Shown in pieces: positions 7,831-14,664 of a DNA stretch of 37,067 nucleotides; positions within the stretch are counted from its first letter, which is position 1, and each line of letters opens with the position of its first letter. The translations under genes and the position numbers were made by a program. The stretch is taken from NCBI GenBank assembly GCA_036563805.1, contig DATCLS010000001.1, forward strand, positions 1 to 37,067. Reading direction: 5' to 3'. The stretch comes from DATCLS01 sp036563805 (GTDB lineage: Bacteria > Actinomycetota > Acidimicrobiia > Acidimicrobiales > VFJN01). The notes under the pieces are model-generated. The model made no database searches, was not told where the DNA came from, and worked only from the letters and a program-made list of their open reading frames with translations.

Positions 7831-8214
7831 TCAGGTCGTGTCGTCGGAGTCGCGACGGAAGCGCTCGCGCATGCGCTGGCCGGCGCCGCCGAGGGCGTCG
7901 CGCAGGCCGTTGGCGCGCACGGACCGCGACAGCTGCTCGATGCCGGCCTTGCCCAGCTTGCGCAGGTTGCGCTCGAAAACGAGCACCGAGGCGAGCATCA
8001 GCAGGAAGCCGGCGAACGCCAGCAGGGTGTTGGACAGCATGACCACGAGGAACACCGCCCCCGCCACCACACCCACGATCGACCACTTCATGCGCCGGAC
8101 CGTGTGGCGGTAGAGCGTGGTCTCGCTCACCTCGCGGGCGAACGAAGGATCATCCTCGTAGAAGCGTTGTGCGATCTCCTGGAGGATGCGTTCTTCGTCC
8201 TCGGATAGCGGCAC
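7831..8214 (-). CDS. DUF3040 domain membrane protein
   Basis: This 127-aa protein opens with VPLSEDEERILQEIAQRFYE, the diagnostic start of DUF3040, an actinobacterial family of small membrane proteins. A basic stretch is followed by two adjacent hydrophobic helices (WSIVGVVAGAVFLVVML and LLAFAGFLLMLASVLVF) and a charged C-terminal tail. GTG at 8214 is chosen because it gives the family's standard N-terminus and has AGGGG 6-7 nt upstream; an upstream ATG at 8265 would add an atypical extension. Function is unknown. The stop codon follows the gene-poor stretch, and dinB lies upstream on the same strand. Confidence 0.88.
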   Translation of the reverse strand: MPLSEDEERILQEIAQRFYEDDPSFAREVSETTLYRHTVRRMKWSIVGVVAGAVFLVVMLSNTLLAFAGFLLMLASVLVFERNLRKLGKAGIEQLSRSVRANGLRDALGGAGQRMRERFRRDSDDTT

Positions 8215-8334
8215 TCGACACCCCTGTTTCCCCGGCACGACCAACCGGTGATCCCAGTGTTCCACAGGGTCGCACCAACGACAACGCGTGCCGGGCGAAT
8301 GCGCCGCCGGCCGCGCCCCGGTCGGTGCCCGGGC

Positions 8335-9588
8335 TCAGCTTCCGCCCGGCCCCCACGGGTTCTCGCCCGGGCCGGTCCGCATGCCGCCCGGCCCCACCGA
8401 CGAGGCGGGGCCGATGGCCCGGTGCCCGAACCGCCGGCGGATGGCGTCCACGGCCGCGCTCGCCTCGTGCCACGACGGCCCGCTGGTGGCCTCGTCGAGC
8501 GTGAGCTGGCGGGCGCCGCCGTCCACCAGCCCCGACACGCTCACGCCCAGCAGCCGTACCCCGGGGGCGATGTCGACGGCGTCGAGCAGCGCCCGGGCCG
8601 CCCGGGCGATGGCGGGCCCCTCGTCCAGCGGGACGGCGACCGTGGTCGAGCGGGTGATGGTCCGGAAGTCGCCGAACCGGACCTTGATCGTCACCGTCCG
8701 GCCCCCCAGCCGGTGCCGGCGGAGGCGGCCGGCCACGGCGTCGGCCATGCGCACCAGCTCCCGCTGGAGCGGCGCCCGGTCGTGGTGGTCGGTCGGGAAC
8801 GTCTCCTCGTGGCCGACCGACTTGGCCGGCTGCTCGGGCACGACCGGCCGGGGGTCGATGCCATGGGCCAGCCGGCTCAGGTGGCGCCCGTGGGCGGCGC
8901 CGAGGCGGGACACGAGCGTCGCCTCGGGCAGGGCGGCGATGTCGCCGACCGTGCGCACCCCCAGGCTCTCCAGCCGGGCCAGCGTGGCCGGCCCGACGCC
9001 CCACAGCGCCCGCGCCGGCAGGGGGTGGAGGAACGCCAGCTCGCCGCCCGGCGACACGACGTGCACGCCCGGTCCCTCCACCGGGCCGCGGGGCGTGGCC
9101 CGGGGCTTGGCCGCCTCGGAGGCCAGCTTGGCCAGCATCTTCGACGGCGCCACCCCGACCGAGCAGGTGAGGCCCTCGCGCTCCCGCACGAGGCGGCGGA
9201 TCCGGTGGGCCACCGCGACCCCGTCCCCCACCGACCGGCGGGCGCCGGTCACGTCGAGGAAGGCCTCGTCGAGGCTGATGGGCTCGACCAGCGGTGTGAA
9301 CTCCCGGAAGATGTTCATCACCCGCTCGCTGACCTCGGCGTAGTGGGCGTGGTCGCCGTGCAGGAACACCGCGTGGGGGCACAGGCGGCGGGCGCGGGCG
9401 CTGGGCATGGCCGAGTGGACGCCGTAGGCGCGGGCCTCGTAGTTGGCCGCGGCCACGACGCCCCGGTCGCTGGCGCCCCCGACGACGACCGGCCGGCCCC
9501 GCAGCTCGGGCCGGCGGAGCAGCTCGACGGACACGAAGAACGCGTCCATGTCGACATGGAGGATGGTGCGGGCGGGCCCCGCCGGCAT
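8335..9588 (-). CDS. dinB: DNA polymerase IV (Y family)
   Basis: This 417-aa protein carries the Y-family catalytic motifs: ILHVDMDAFFVSVE at residues 9-22 (first metal-binding Asp and the steric-gate Phe) and EPISLDEAFLDV near 103-114 (catalytic DE). The helix-hairpin-helix region GVGPATLARLESLGVRTVGD and a little-finger domain with TIKVRFGDFRTITRS follow. It performs translesion synthesis. The C-terminus is Gly/Pro-rich and no clear beta-clamp-binding pentapeptide is obvious to me. ATG at 9588 gives the usual short lead; an alternative GTG at 9642 overlaps the NUDIX stop as GTGA and would add 18 residues. Co-transcription with the NUDIX gene is likely. Confidence 0.95.
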   Translation of the reverse strand: MPAGPARTILHVDMDAFFVSVELLRRPELRGRPVVVGGASDRGVVAAANYEARAYGVHSAMPSARARRLCPHAVFLHGDHAHYAEVSERVMNIFREFTPLVEPISLDEAFLDVTGARRSVGDGVAVAHRIRRLVREREGLTCSVGVAPSKMLAKLASEAAKPRATPRGPVEGPGVHVVSPGGELAFLHPLPARALWGVGPATLARLESLGVRTVGDIAALPEATLVSRLGAAHGRHLSRLAHGIDPRPVVPEQPAKSVGHEETFPTDHHDRAPLQRELVRMADAVAGRLRRHRLGGRTVTIKVRFGDFRTITRSTTVAVPLDEGPAIARAARALLDAVDIAPGVRLLGVSVSGLVDGGARQLTLDEATSGPSWHEASAAVDAIRRRFGHRAIGPASSVGPGGMRTGPGENPWGPGGS

Positions 9589-9638
9589 CGGCTCGCCGCT
9601 GGCCGGTTCGGCGGGCCCGGCGGGCGCCACCGCCCGGC

Positions 9639-10130
9639 TCACCCCCGGGTGACGACGGCGGCCGCCAGCGAGTCGCCCTCGACCCGGTAGTGGAACGAGC
9701 GGGAGTCGGGCTCGGTCCACCGCTCGGCCAGCCAGGCGGCCAGCGGCTCGGCCACCCAGGGGTGGCAGCCGTCGAGGCGGGCCTGGCAGTCGTCCAGCCG
9801 CACGAAGGCGACGTCGTCGACGATGCCGTCGGGGTCGTCGACCCGCAGCTCGCCGGCGAAGTCGGTGGCCACGTGGGCCTCGACCCGCAGGCGCCACCCC
9901 AGGCCGGGGGCCTCGACGTGGACCTGGTAGACGGGCCCCCGCCAGCCGGAGACGATCACCCCGGTCTCCTCGGTGACCTCGCGCGTCAGACCGTCGAGGA
10001 CCGATTCGCCCTCGTCGATGACCCCGCCCGGCGGGCTCCAGTCCCACGTGCCGTTACGCCGGCGGTTGCGCACGAGAAGCAGGCCCTCCGGCCCCAGGAT
10101 CAGGCCGCCGGCCACGAGCCAGTCACGCAT
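9639..10130 (-). CDS. NUDIX hydrolase
   Basis: This 163-aa protein has a complete NUDIX box: G36 x5 E42 x7 R50-E51 x2 E54-E55 x G57 (GGVIDEGES...REVTEETGV). Such proteins hydrolyse nucleoside diphosphates linked to another moiety, for example oxidised dNTPs, ADP-ribose or nucleotide sugars. The ATG at 10130 has GAGGG 8 nt upstream; a GTG two codons earlier is too close to that site. Immediate linkage to dinB suggests, but does not prove, a nucleotide-pool or DNA-damage role. Substrate is undetermined. Confidence 0.9.
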   Translation of the reverse strand: MRDWLVAGGLILGPEGLLLVRNRRRNGTWDWSPPGGVIDEGESVLDGLTREVTEETGVIVSGWRGPVYQVHVEAPGLGWRLRVEAHVATDFAGELRVDDPDGIVDDVAFVRLDDCQARLDGCHPWVAEPLAAWLAERWTEPDSRSFHYRVEGDSLAAAVVTRG

Positions 10131-10177
10131 CGGCACGTCCCTCAGAGCGCACGGTCACCAGTCTGGCAGGGGTTCCC

Positions 10178-10183
10178 TAATCT
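10178..10183 (+). promoter_or_regulatory. -10 element (TAATCT), leaderless type
   Basis: TAATCT lies 8 nt before the ATG at 10192, with no Shine-Dalgarno in between. It sits in the 61-bp divergent region shared with the NUDIX/dinB pair. Confidence 0.45.
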
Positions 10184-10191
10184 GGGCGGCG

Positions 10192-10650
10192 ATGGCCGAG
10201 CCCCCCGCCCCCTCCGACTACTCCCCGACCGCCCTGCCCTCGACCGGAGCGCGCGTGTTGGCGTTCGTGTCGATCCTGGTCGGAGGCCTGTGTGGCGGCC
10301 TGATCGGGTGGTCGCTCGTCGACCTGCAGTGCGACGGTGACTGCGGCGTGGCGGCCGGGCTGGCCGGGCTCGCCGGCGCGGTCATCAGCGCCGTGGGCGT
10401 GGCCGTCGTGGCCACGCTGGCGCTGCGGGCCATGGGCGAGTGGCGGACGATCCAGCACCGCCAGCAGGTGGCGGCGGGCGCGGGCCGCCGCACGGGGGGC
10501 GTGGGCGATCGGGGCCCGGACGCCCGGCGCGCCGGCGGGACGCCCTCCGCCGAGGCCCGCCCGGCTTCCGGCGGCGCGGCGACCAACGGCACCGGCGACG
10601 GTGCCGCCCCGGTCAACGGCCCGGACGGGTCCCGCGAGCGCGAGCACTAG
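10192..10650 (+). CDS. Small two-helix membrane protein, unknown function
   Basis: This 152-aa protein has a short polar N-terminus and two transmembrane helices (VLAFVSILVGGLCGGLIGW and an Ala/Gly/Val-rich helix ending at LALRAMGEW). The loop between them has two cysteines (QCDGDCG), and a long low-complexity, Gly/Ala/Arg-rich C-terminal tail follows. I recognise no family. The ATG is supported by a -10-like hexamer immediately upstream. Its TAG stop shares the bases CTAG with the TAG of the convergent amidohydrolase, so the two genes overlap by 4 bp tail to tail. Confidence 0.75.
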   Translation: MAEPPAPSDYSPTALPSTGARVLAFVSILVGGLCGGLIGWSLVDLQCDGDCGVAAGLAGLAGAVISAVGVAVVATLALRAMGEWRTIQHRQQVAAGAGRRTGGVGDRGPDARRAGGTPSAEARPASGGAATNGTGDGAAPVNGPDGSREREH

Positions 10651-12323
10651 CGCACCAGCCGCCCCGGACGGGGGGCGGGGTCGGGCTCGCCGTCCCGCCG
10701 GATCGGCGTGCCGTTCACGACCACGTGGCGGATCCCCTCGGGTTGGTCCGCGGTGAGGCGGGACGCCCCACCCGGGAAGTCGTGCACCCGGCGGATGGGG
10801 CCGGGCGCCACGGTCTCCGGGTCGAACACGACGACGTCGGCCCACTGACCGGGGGCGAGCCGCCCCCGGTCGGTCCAGCCCAGCAGGTCGGCCTGGCGCC
10901 CGGTGAGCCGGTGGACGGCGTCCTCCAGCGGCAGGACCTGCCGCTCGCGCACCCAGTTCCCGAGCAGATCGGTGGCCTGGCAGGCGTCGCACAGCTGGCC
11001 GACGTGGGCGCCGGCGTCGGACAGCCCGTAGGCGACGTGGTCCTGGACGAGCAGGTGGGCGACCTCGTCCGGGTCGTCGTTGGCCAGGTAGCAGGCCACC
11101 CGGATGCCCGGCTCGGCCGCGGCCAGATCGCACAGCGCCTCGAACGGCGACGTCCCCCGCTCGGCGGCGATGTCGGTCAGCGTGCGGCCGATCAGCTCCG
11201 GGGCGGTGTCGGACTCGGCGACCCGGTAGGTGTCCCACCGGGGCACGAAGCCGCGGCGGGCGTCGTCCCACGCCGCGACCGCCCGACGCCGCCACTCCGG
11301 GTCCGCGTAGGCCGCCACCCGCTCGGCCACCGACGCCGACATCAGCGCCGCGAACTCGGGGTTGGGGTTGAGCGTGAACGGCTCGGTCATCGTCATCGAG
11401 AACTGCAGCGGCCGGGGCGAGACCTGGGGCCACACCTGGGCGCCTTGGGCCCAGCCCGCCTCGTTCAGCTCGGCCAGCCGCCGGTGGTTGCCGTTCGGGG
11501 TGGTCAGCAGCGCTGTGTAGGTGAACGGCACGCCGACCGCCGGCTGCAGGTCGTAGAGCTCGGCGGGCCGGAGCTTCTCGCCGACCGTGAACTCGGCCAG
11601 CCGGCCCCGGCCCCGGCGCTGGCGGTGCTCGCCGAGCGTGGCCAGCAGGGCCTCGACCTCGCTCCGCTCGGCCAGGCGGCTCGGGACCGGCTTGCCGTCC
11701 GCCCCCTGGTGGGTGGGGGCGAAGCTGGTGGCGAACCCGATGGCCCCGGCGTCCAGCCCCTCGGCCAGGACGGCCTGCATGGCCGCCACCTCGTCCTCGG
11801 TGGCCGCCCGCTCGAAGGCGTCCTCGCCCATCACGAACAGGCGCAGGGCGGTGTGGCCCAGGTAGCAGGCGAAGTTGAGCCCGAGGCCGCGGCGCTCGAC
11901 CGCGTCGAGGTACTCGGGGAAGGTGGCGAAGTCCCAGGGCACGCCGGCGGCCAGCGTCTCGAGGTCCATGTCCTCGACGTTCTCCAGCGTGCGGGCGATC
12001 AGCTCGCGGTGCTCGGGCCGGGTCGGGGCGATCGAGAAGCCGCAGTTCCCGGCGACCACGGTGGTGACGCCGTGGAAGCACGACGGCGTCAGGCGGGGAT
12101 CCCAGAACACCTGGGCGTCGTAGTGGGTGTGGATGTCGATGAAGCCGGGCGCCACCACGCACCCGGCGGCGTCGAGGACGGTGGCGCCGTCGCCGCTCCG
12201 GCCGCGGCCGACCCCCTCGCCGACGGCGGCGATACGGCCGCCCTCGATCACGACGTCGGCGGGGCGCCCGGGCGCCCCCGTCCCGTCGACCACGGTTCCG
12301 CCCCGGATCACCAGCTCGGCCAT
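10647..12323 (-). CDS. N-acyl-D-amino-acid deacylase-type amidohydrolase
   Basis: This 558-aa protein belongs to the amidohydrolase superfamily. The beta-strand metal motif FIDIHTHYD (His65, His67) is followed by VVAGNCGFS with Cys94, the cysteine ligand typical of D-aminoacylases. A conserved GLSDAGAHVGQLCDA segment carries the catalytic Asp, and the C-terminus has APGQWADVVVFD, which closes the composite beta sandwich. Family members hydrolyse N-acyl-D-amino acids or related amides and hydantoins. ATG at 12323 has GAGGGGGG about 5-6 nt upstream. An AT-rich promoter-like patch with an inverted repeat lies 26-40 nt upstream of the start. Substrate is not readable from sequence. Confidence 0.88.
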   Translation of the reverse strand: MAELVIRGGTVVDGTGAPGRPADVVIEGGRIAAVGEGVGRGRSGDGATVLDAAGCVVAPGFIDIHTHYDAQVFWDPRLTPSCFHGVTTVVAGNCGFSIAPTRPEHRELIARTLENVEDMDLETLAAGVPWDFATFPEYLDAVERRGLGLNFACYLGHTALRLFVMGEDAFERAATEDEVAAMQAVLAEGLDAGAIGFATSFAPTHQGADGKPVPSRLAERSEVEALLATLGEHRQRRGRGRLAEFTVGEKLRPAELYDLQPAVGVPFTYTALLTTPNGNHRRLAELNEAGWAQGAQVWPQVSPRPLQFSMTMTEPFTLNPNPEFAALMSASVAERVAAYADPEWRRRAVAAWDDARRGFVPRWDTYRVAESDTAPELIGRTLTDIAAERGTSPFEALCDLAAAEPGIRVACYLANDDPDEVAHLLVQDHVAYGLSDAGAHVGQLCDACQATDLLGNWVRERQVLPLEDAVHRLTGRQADLLGWTDRGRLAPGQWADVVVFDPETVAPGPIRRVHDFPGGASRLTADQPEGIRHVVVNGTPIRRDGEPDPAPRPGRLVR

Positions 12324-12348
12324 CACAACCCCCCTCGCTGCCCTCAAA

Positions 12349-12363
12349 GATATATGAAATATC
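12349..12363 (-). promoter_or_regulatory. AT-rich inverted repeat upstream of the amidohydrolase
   Basis: GATAT-ATGAA-ATATC is an inverted repeat with 5-bp arms, within the only AT-rich patch for kilobases. On the minus strand it overlaps a TATATC/TATCTT-like -10 about 25-35 nt before the ATG at 12323. It may be promoter plus operator; the regulator is unknown. Confidence 0.45.
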
Positions 12364-12551
12364 CGGTTCCCGGGCCGTCTGGCGCCAGCCGCGCGGGGCC
12401 GGTAAGCCGCCGTCCGGGACGGCGCCCATCCGGGCCGTCGCGACCGCCCCGCCCGGCCGCAAGACGCCCCGCACTGCGCCGCAGGGCGGCCCCGGGCAGC
12501 CCGGACACCGCCTGCTCGGACGGCGGCGGGAAGAGGCCGGACGCTGCGGCC

Positions 12552-12625
12552 GTGTCCGCCCCGGCGGGGGTGTCCGCCCCGGCGGGCGAGTCCGCCCCAG
12601 CGGGGGGGTGTCCATCCCCGGCGGA
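12552..12625. repeat. 18-bp tandem repeat, three copies plus a degenerate fourth
   Basis: Units GTGTCCGCCCCGGCGGGG (12552-12569), GTGTCCGCCCCGGCGGGC (12570-12587) and GAGTCCGCCCCAGCGGGG (12588-12605) are contiguous. A diverged fourth copy is at 12608-12625. Each unit contains CCGCCCCGGCGG, which can fold on itself. The array is not a CRISPR: there are no spacers. Confidence 0.75.
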
Positions 12626-12870
12626 GGCCGACCGGCGGGCTCGTCCGGCGGACCGAAGGCGGACGGCGAGGCGACCGCCCGCCATGAACCCGTCCCACCG
12701 GCGTGGCGGGGTGGGCGGAATGGCGGGGCGGGTGGGGCCGGTCGGCCACGGTGTCCGTGCGGCCGGCTGCGGCCTCGGCGCTCCGGCCCCGGGCCACCCC
12801 GGTGTCACAGGGCGGCCGTAGGGATGGACGTCGTCCCCTGCGATCCGTTCTGTCTCAAGGAGGCTGTTCG

Positions 12871-13296
12871 ATGGCCCTGAGCCGTGAGGACCGCGAGCAG
12901 ATGCTCGCCGAGCCCCACGTCGCCGCCCTGGCGGTCGACGCCGGGCCCGACCGGGCGCCGCTCACCGTGCCCGTCTGGTACCACTACGAGCCGGGCGGCG
13001 ACCTCTGGGTCCTGACCGGCCGCGACTCGCGCAAGGCTGAGCTCATCGCCAAGGCCGGCCGGTTCAGCCTCATGGTCGAGCGCATCGAGCCCACGATCCG
13101 CTACGTGTCGGTCGAGGGGCCGGTCGTCGACACCGTGCCCGGCACCCGTGACCACCTCGTGACCCTGGCCACCCGCTACCTGCCGGCCGACAAGGTCGAG
13201 GGCTACATGTCGTACGCCGAGCGCGACCACGGACCCCAGATCGTGGTCCGCATGCGGCCCGAGCGGTGGCTCGGCGCCGACCTGGGCTCGGTCTGA
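12871..13296 (+). CDS. Pyridoxamine 5'-phosphate oxidase-fold protein
   Basis: This 141-aa protein has the split-barrel flavin-binding fold. MALSREDREQMLAEPHVAAL leads into VPVWYHYEPGGDLWVLTGRDSRKAELI, in which the S/T-x-K segment matches the phosphate- or F420/FMN-contacting region of PPOX-like proteins, followed by ISVEG-type and C-terminal RPERWLG strands. Family members bind FMN, F420 or haem and act as oxidases, reductases or unknown redox proteins. ATG at 12871 has AAGGAGG 7 nt upstream, the best ribosome site in this part of the window. A strong hairpin 39 nt past its stop suggests a monocistronic unit. Confidence 0.88.
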   Translation: MALSREDREQMLAEPHVAALAVDAGPDRAPLTVPVWYHYEPGGDLWVLTGRDSRKAELIAKAGRFSLMVERIEPTIRYVSVEGPVVDTVPGTRDHLVTLATRYLPADKVEGYMSYAERDHGPQIVVRMRPERWLGADLGSV

Positions 13297-13334
13297 GCCC
13301 CTCCCCCACCTCGGCCCTCGCCGGGGCCACGACC

Positions 13335-13367
13335 GCGGGGGCGCACCTGCGGCGGGTGCGCCCCCGC
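13335..13367 (+). terminator. 13-bp perfect stem-loop after the PPOX-fold gene
   Basis: GCGGGGGCGCACC (13335-13347) and GGTGCGCCCCCGC (13355-13367) form a perfect 13-bp stem with a 7-nt loop, 38 nt beyond the stop codon. There is no T run, as is common for intrinsic-like terminators in high-GC actinobacteria. Confidence 0.65.
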
Positions 13368-13443
13368 CAGACCCCGCCGCCGGTCGTACCGCCCGGCAAC
13401 GCCCCTCCGGCGGAATCCCGGCGGGCGGGGGTGGCATCGGGCG

Positions 13444-13590
13444 GCGGAGGGGCTGCCCGCCCTCACGCTGACCACGTTCGCGGCGGCCCCCTGGAACGCC
13501 CCGCTGTACGCCCACCTCGGCTTCCGGACGCTGGCGCCCGCCGGGATCGGCCCCGAGCTGCGGGCGGTCATGGCGGCCGAGCGGCGCACG
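13444..13590 (+). pseudogene. C-terminal remnant of a GNAT acetyltransferase
   Basis: In the frame beginning at 13444 the translation reads GLPALTLTTFAAAPWNAP then LYAHLGFRTL and a PELRAV tail. This is the characteristic end of a GNAT N-acetyltransferase (the L-x-T-F strand, PWN and the LGF motif). The acetyl-CoA-binding N-terminal half (QxxGxG/A) is absent upstream, and the frame has no proper stop after the motif. It is read as a 5'-truncated gene relic. It lies between the PPOX terminator and the MDMPI-like gene, in a stretch of about 390 bp with no other gene. Confidence 0.7.
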
Positions 13591-13640
13591 GCCTCGACCC
13601 CGCGTCCCGAATCTGCATGCGCCGGGACCTGCCGGCCAGG

Positions 13641-13646
13641 CAGGCT
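13641..13646 (+). promoter_or_regulatory. -10-like hexamer (CAGGCT) ahead of the mini-ORF/MDMPI-like gene
   Basis: CAGGCT lies 6 nt before the ATG at 13653 and matches the -10 proposed for the MerR promoter at 14652-14657. Weak single-motif evidence. Confidence 0.3.
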
Positions 13647-13652
13647 GGGCCG

Positions 13653-13688
13653 ATGCACGAGCCAGCCCGCCCGCCCCACACGCCGTGA
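13653..13688 (+). CDS. Possible 11-codon leader ORF (MHEPARPPHTP)
   Basis: ATG at 13653 opens an 11-residue, His/Pro-rich frame whose TGA overlaps the GTG of the MDMPI-like gene (GTGA at 13685-13688). The ATG is 6 nt after a CAGGCT -10-like hexamer. Such an arrangement could couple translation of the downstream gene to that of a leaderless mini-ORF. It is too short to support by composition, so it may be chance. Confidence 0.3.
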   Translation: MHEPARPPHTP

Positions 13689-14593
13689 CCGCCCCGCCCG
13701 CCACCGGGCCGCGCGGCCTCCCCGACCTGTTCGTCACCGAGCGGGACCGGCTCCTCGACCTGCTCCGGGGCCTCGCCCCCGGCGACTGGCAGCTGCCGAC
13801 CCCGTGCCCGGGGTGGTCGGTGCTGGCGCTGTGCCACCACCTCGTCGGCGACGACGTCTCGGTGCTGTCGTGGCACCGCGACGGCTATCGCGGCACCCCG
13901 GCCCCCGACGGCCTCGCCGAGCCCGAGTTCGTCGCCTGGCTCGACCAGCTGCAGATCGAGTGGGTGCACGCCGCCCGCCGGCTCAGCCCCCGGCTCACGA
14001 TAGAGCTGCTCGCCTGGACCGGTCCCCGCATCGCCGAGGCCTTCCGCCTCCAGGACCCGACCGCCCGCACGGCCCACGTCTCCTGGGCCGGGCCCGACCC
14101 GGTGCCGGTGTGGCTCGACCAGGTCCGCGAGCTGTCGGAGTACTGGATCCACCGCCAGCAGATCCTCGAGGCGCTCGGGCGCCCGCCCGACCTGCGGGCC
14201 GACGTGCTGGCGCCCGTCCTGGACGGCCTGCGCTGGGCCTACCCCTACCGCCTGGAGGCGGCCGACCTGCCGTCGGTGACCCCGGGCGACACGGTCACGA
14301 TCGCCGTGACCGGCCCGGTCGCGGTCACCTGGCACCTGGTGGCCGAGCCGGCCGCACCGGACGAGCCCGCCGCACCGGCTGGGACGGCCGGCGCCCACCG
14401 CCTCGCCTGGGCGTTCCGGCCCGAGCCCGGCCCCCGCCAGGCGGCGGCCCTGTCGATGACGACCGACGAGGCCTGGCGGCTCCTGTCCAACAACCTCCCC
14501 GCCGCCCGCCAGGCCGCGCTGCGCCTCAGCGGCGAGCCCGCCGTGACCGACGTGCTCCGCCGCACCCGGGCCATCATCGGCACCCCGCAGTGA
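13685..14593 (+). CDS. Mycothiol-dependent maleylpyruvate isomerase-like (DinB/MDMPI) protein
   Basis: This 302-aa protein has an N-terminal DinB/MDMPI helical bundle. LPTPCPGWSVLALCHHLVGD near residues 38-57 carries a metal-binding His, a middle helix follows, and LSEYWIHRQQILEALG provides the later His ligand (near residue 157). A C-terminal region of about 100 residues follows. The family binds a divalent metal and often uses mycothiol, the actinobacterial thiol, for isomerase, transferase or detoxification reactions. The proposed start is the GTG at 13685, which overlaps the TGA of a mini-ORF; no clear Shine-Dalgarno is present. The substrate is unknown. Confidence 0.85.
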   Translation: MTAPPATGPRGLPDLFVTERDRLLDLLRGLAPGDWQLPTPCPGWSVLALCHHLVGDDVSVLSWHRDGYRGTPAPDGLAEPEFVAWLDQLQIEWVHAARRLSPRLTIELLAWTGPRIAEAFRLQDPTARTAHVSWAGPDPVPVWLDQVRELSEYWIHRQQILEALGRPPDLRADVLAPVLDGLRWAYPYRLEAADLPSVTPGDTVTIAVTGPVAVTWHLVAEPAAPDEPAAPAGTAGAHRLAWAFRPEPGPRQAAALSMTTDEAWRLLSNNLPAARQAALRLSGEPAVTDVLRRTRAIIGTPQ

Positions 14594-14626
14594 CCCCGCC
14601 GGGCGGCACGAACCCGTGACGAGGGC

Positions 14627-14657
14627 TTGACCCTCCCCCTGGGGGAGGCCCCAGGCT
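14627..14657 (+). promoter_or_regulatory. MerR-type promoter with 19-bp spacer and palindromic operator
   Basis: A -35 TTGACC (14627-14632) and a -10 CAGGCT (14652-14657) are separated by exactly 19 bp, the elongated spacer characteristic of MerR-controlled promoters. The spacer holds the perfect palindrome CCTCCCCC-T-GGGGGAGG (14632-14648). The start codon of the MerR gene is only 7 nt downstream, so this is probably an autoregulated, leaderless promoter. Confidence 0.8.
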
Positions 14658-14664
14658 GGCCGCC

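Larger units (their letters stand above)
12324..12870. other. About 550-bp intergenic region with an AT-rich patch and tandem repeats
   Basis: No convincing gene is present. Near 12345-12363 there is an unusual AT-rich patch, likely the amidohydrolase promoter. Near 12552-12625 there is an 18-bp tandem repeat. Long open frames here on both strands are Pro/Arg/Ala-rich shadows. The Shine-Dalgarno of the next gene (AAGGAGG, 12857-12863) ends the region. Confidence 0.6.

Noticed and set aside
9642..9642. GTG at 9642 as the dinB start (GTGA overlap with the NUDIX stop)
   Set aside because: Attractive for coupling, but it adds an 18-residue Ala/Pro/Gly-rich lead, while ATG 9588 gives the family-typical N-terminus. 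Kept as an alternative.
12552..12625. Possible CRISPR array
   Set aside because: Units are contiguous with no spacers, and no cas genes are present.
12344..12808. 154-codon minus-strand ORF with PAGADT repeats
   Set aside because: The repeats are the translation of a non-coding tandem array; no ribosome site, and the rest is Arg/Pro-rich shadow sequence.
10440..12821. 793-codon plus-strand open frame over the amidohydrolase
   Set aside because: Antisense to a gene with clear amidohydrolase metal motifs; composition is a GC artefact.
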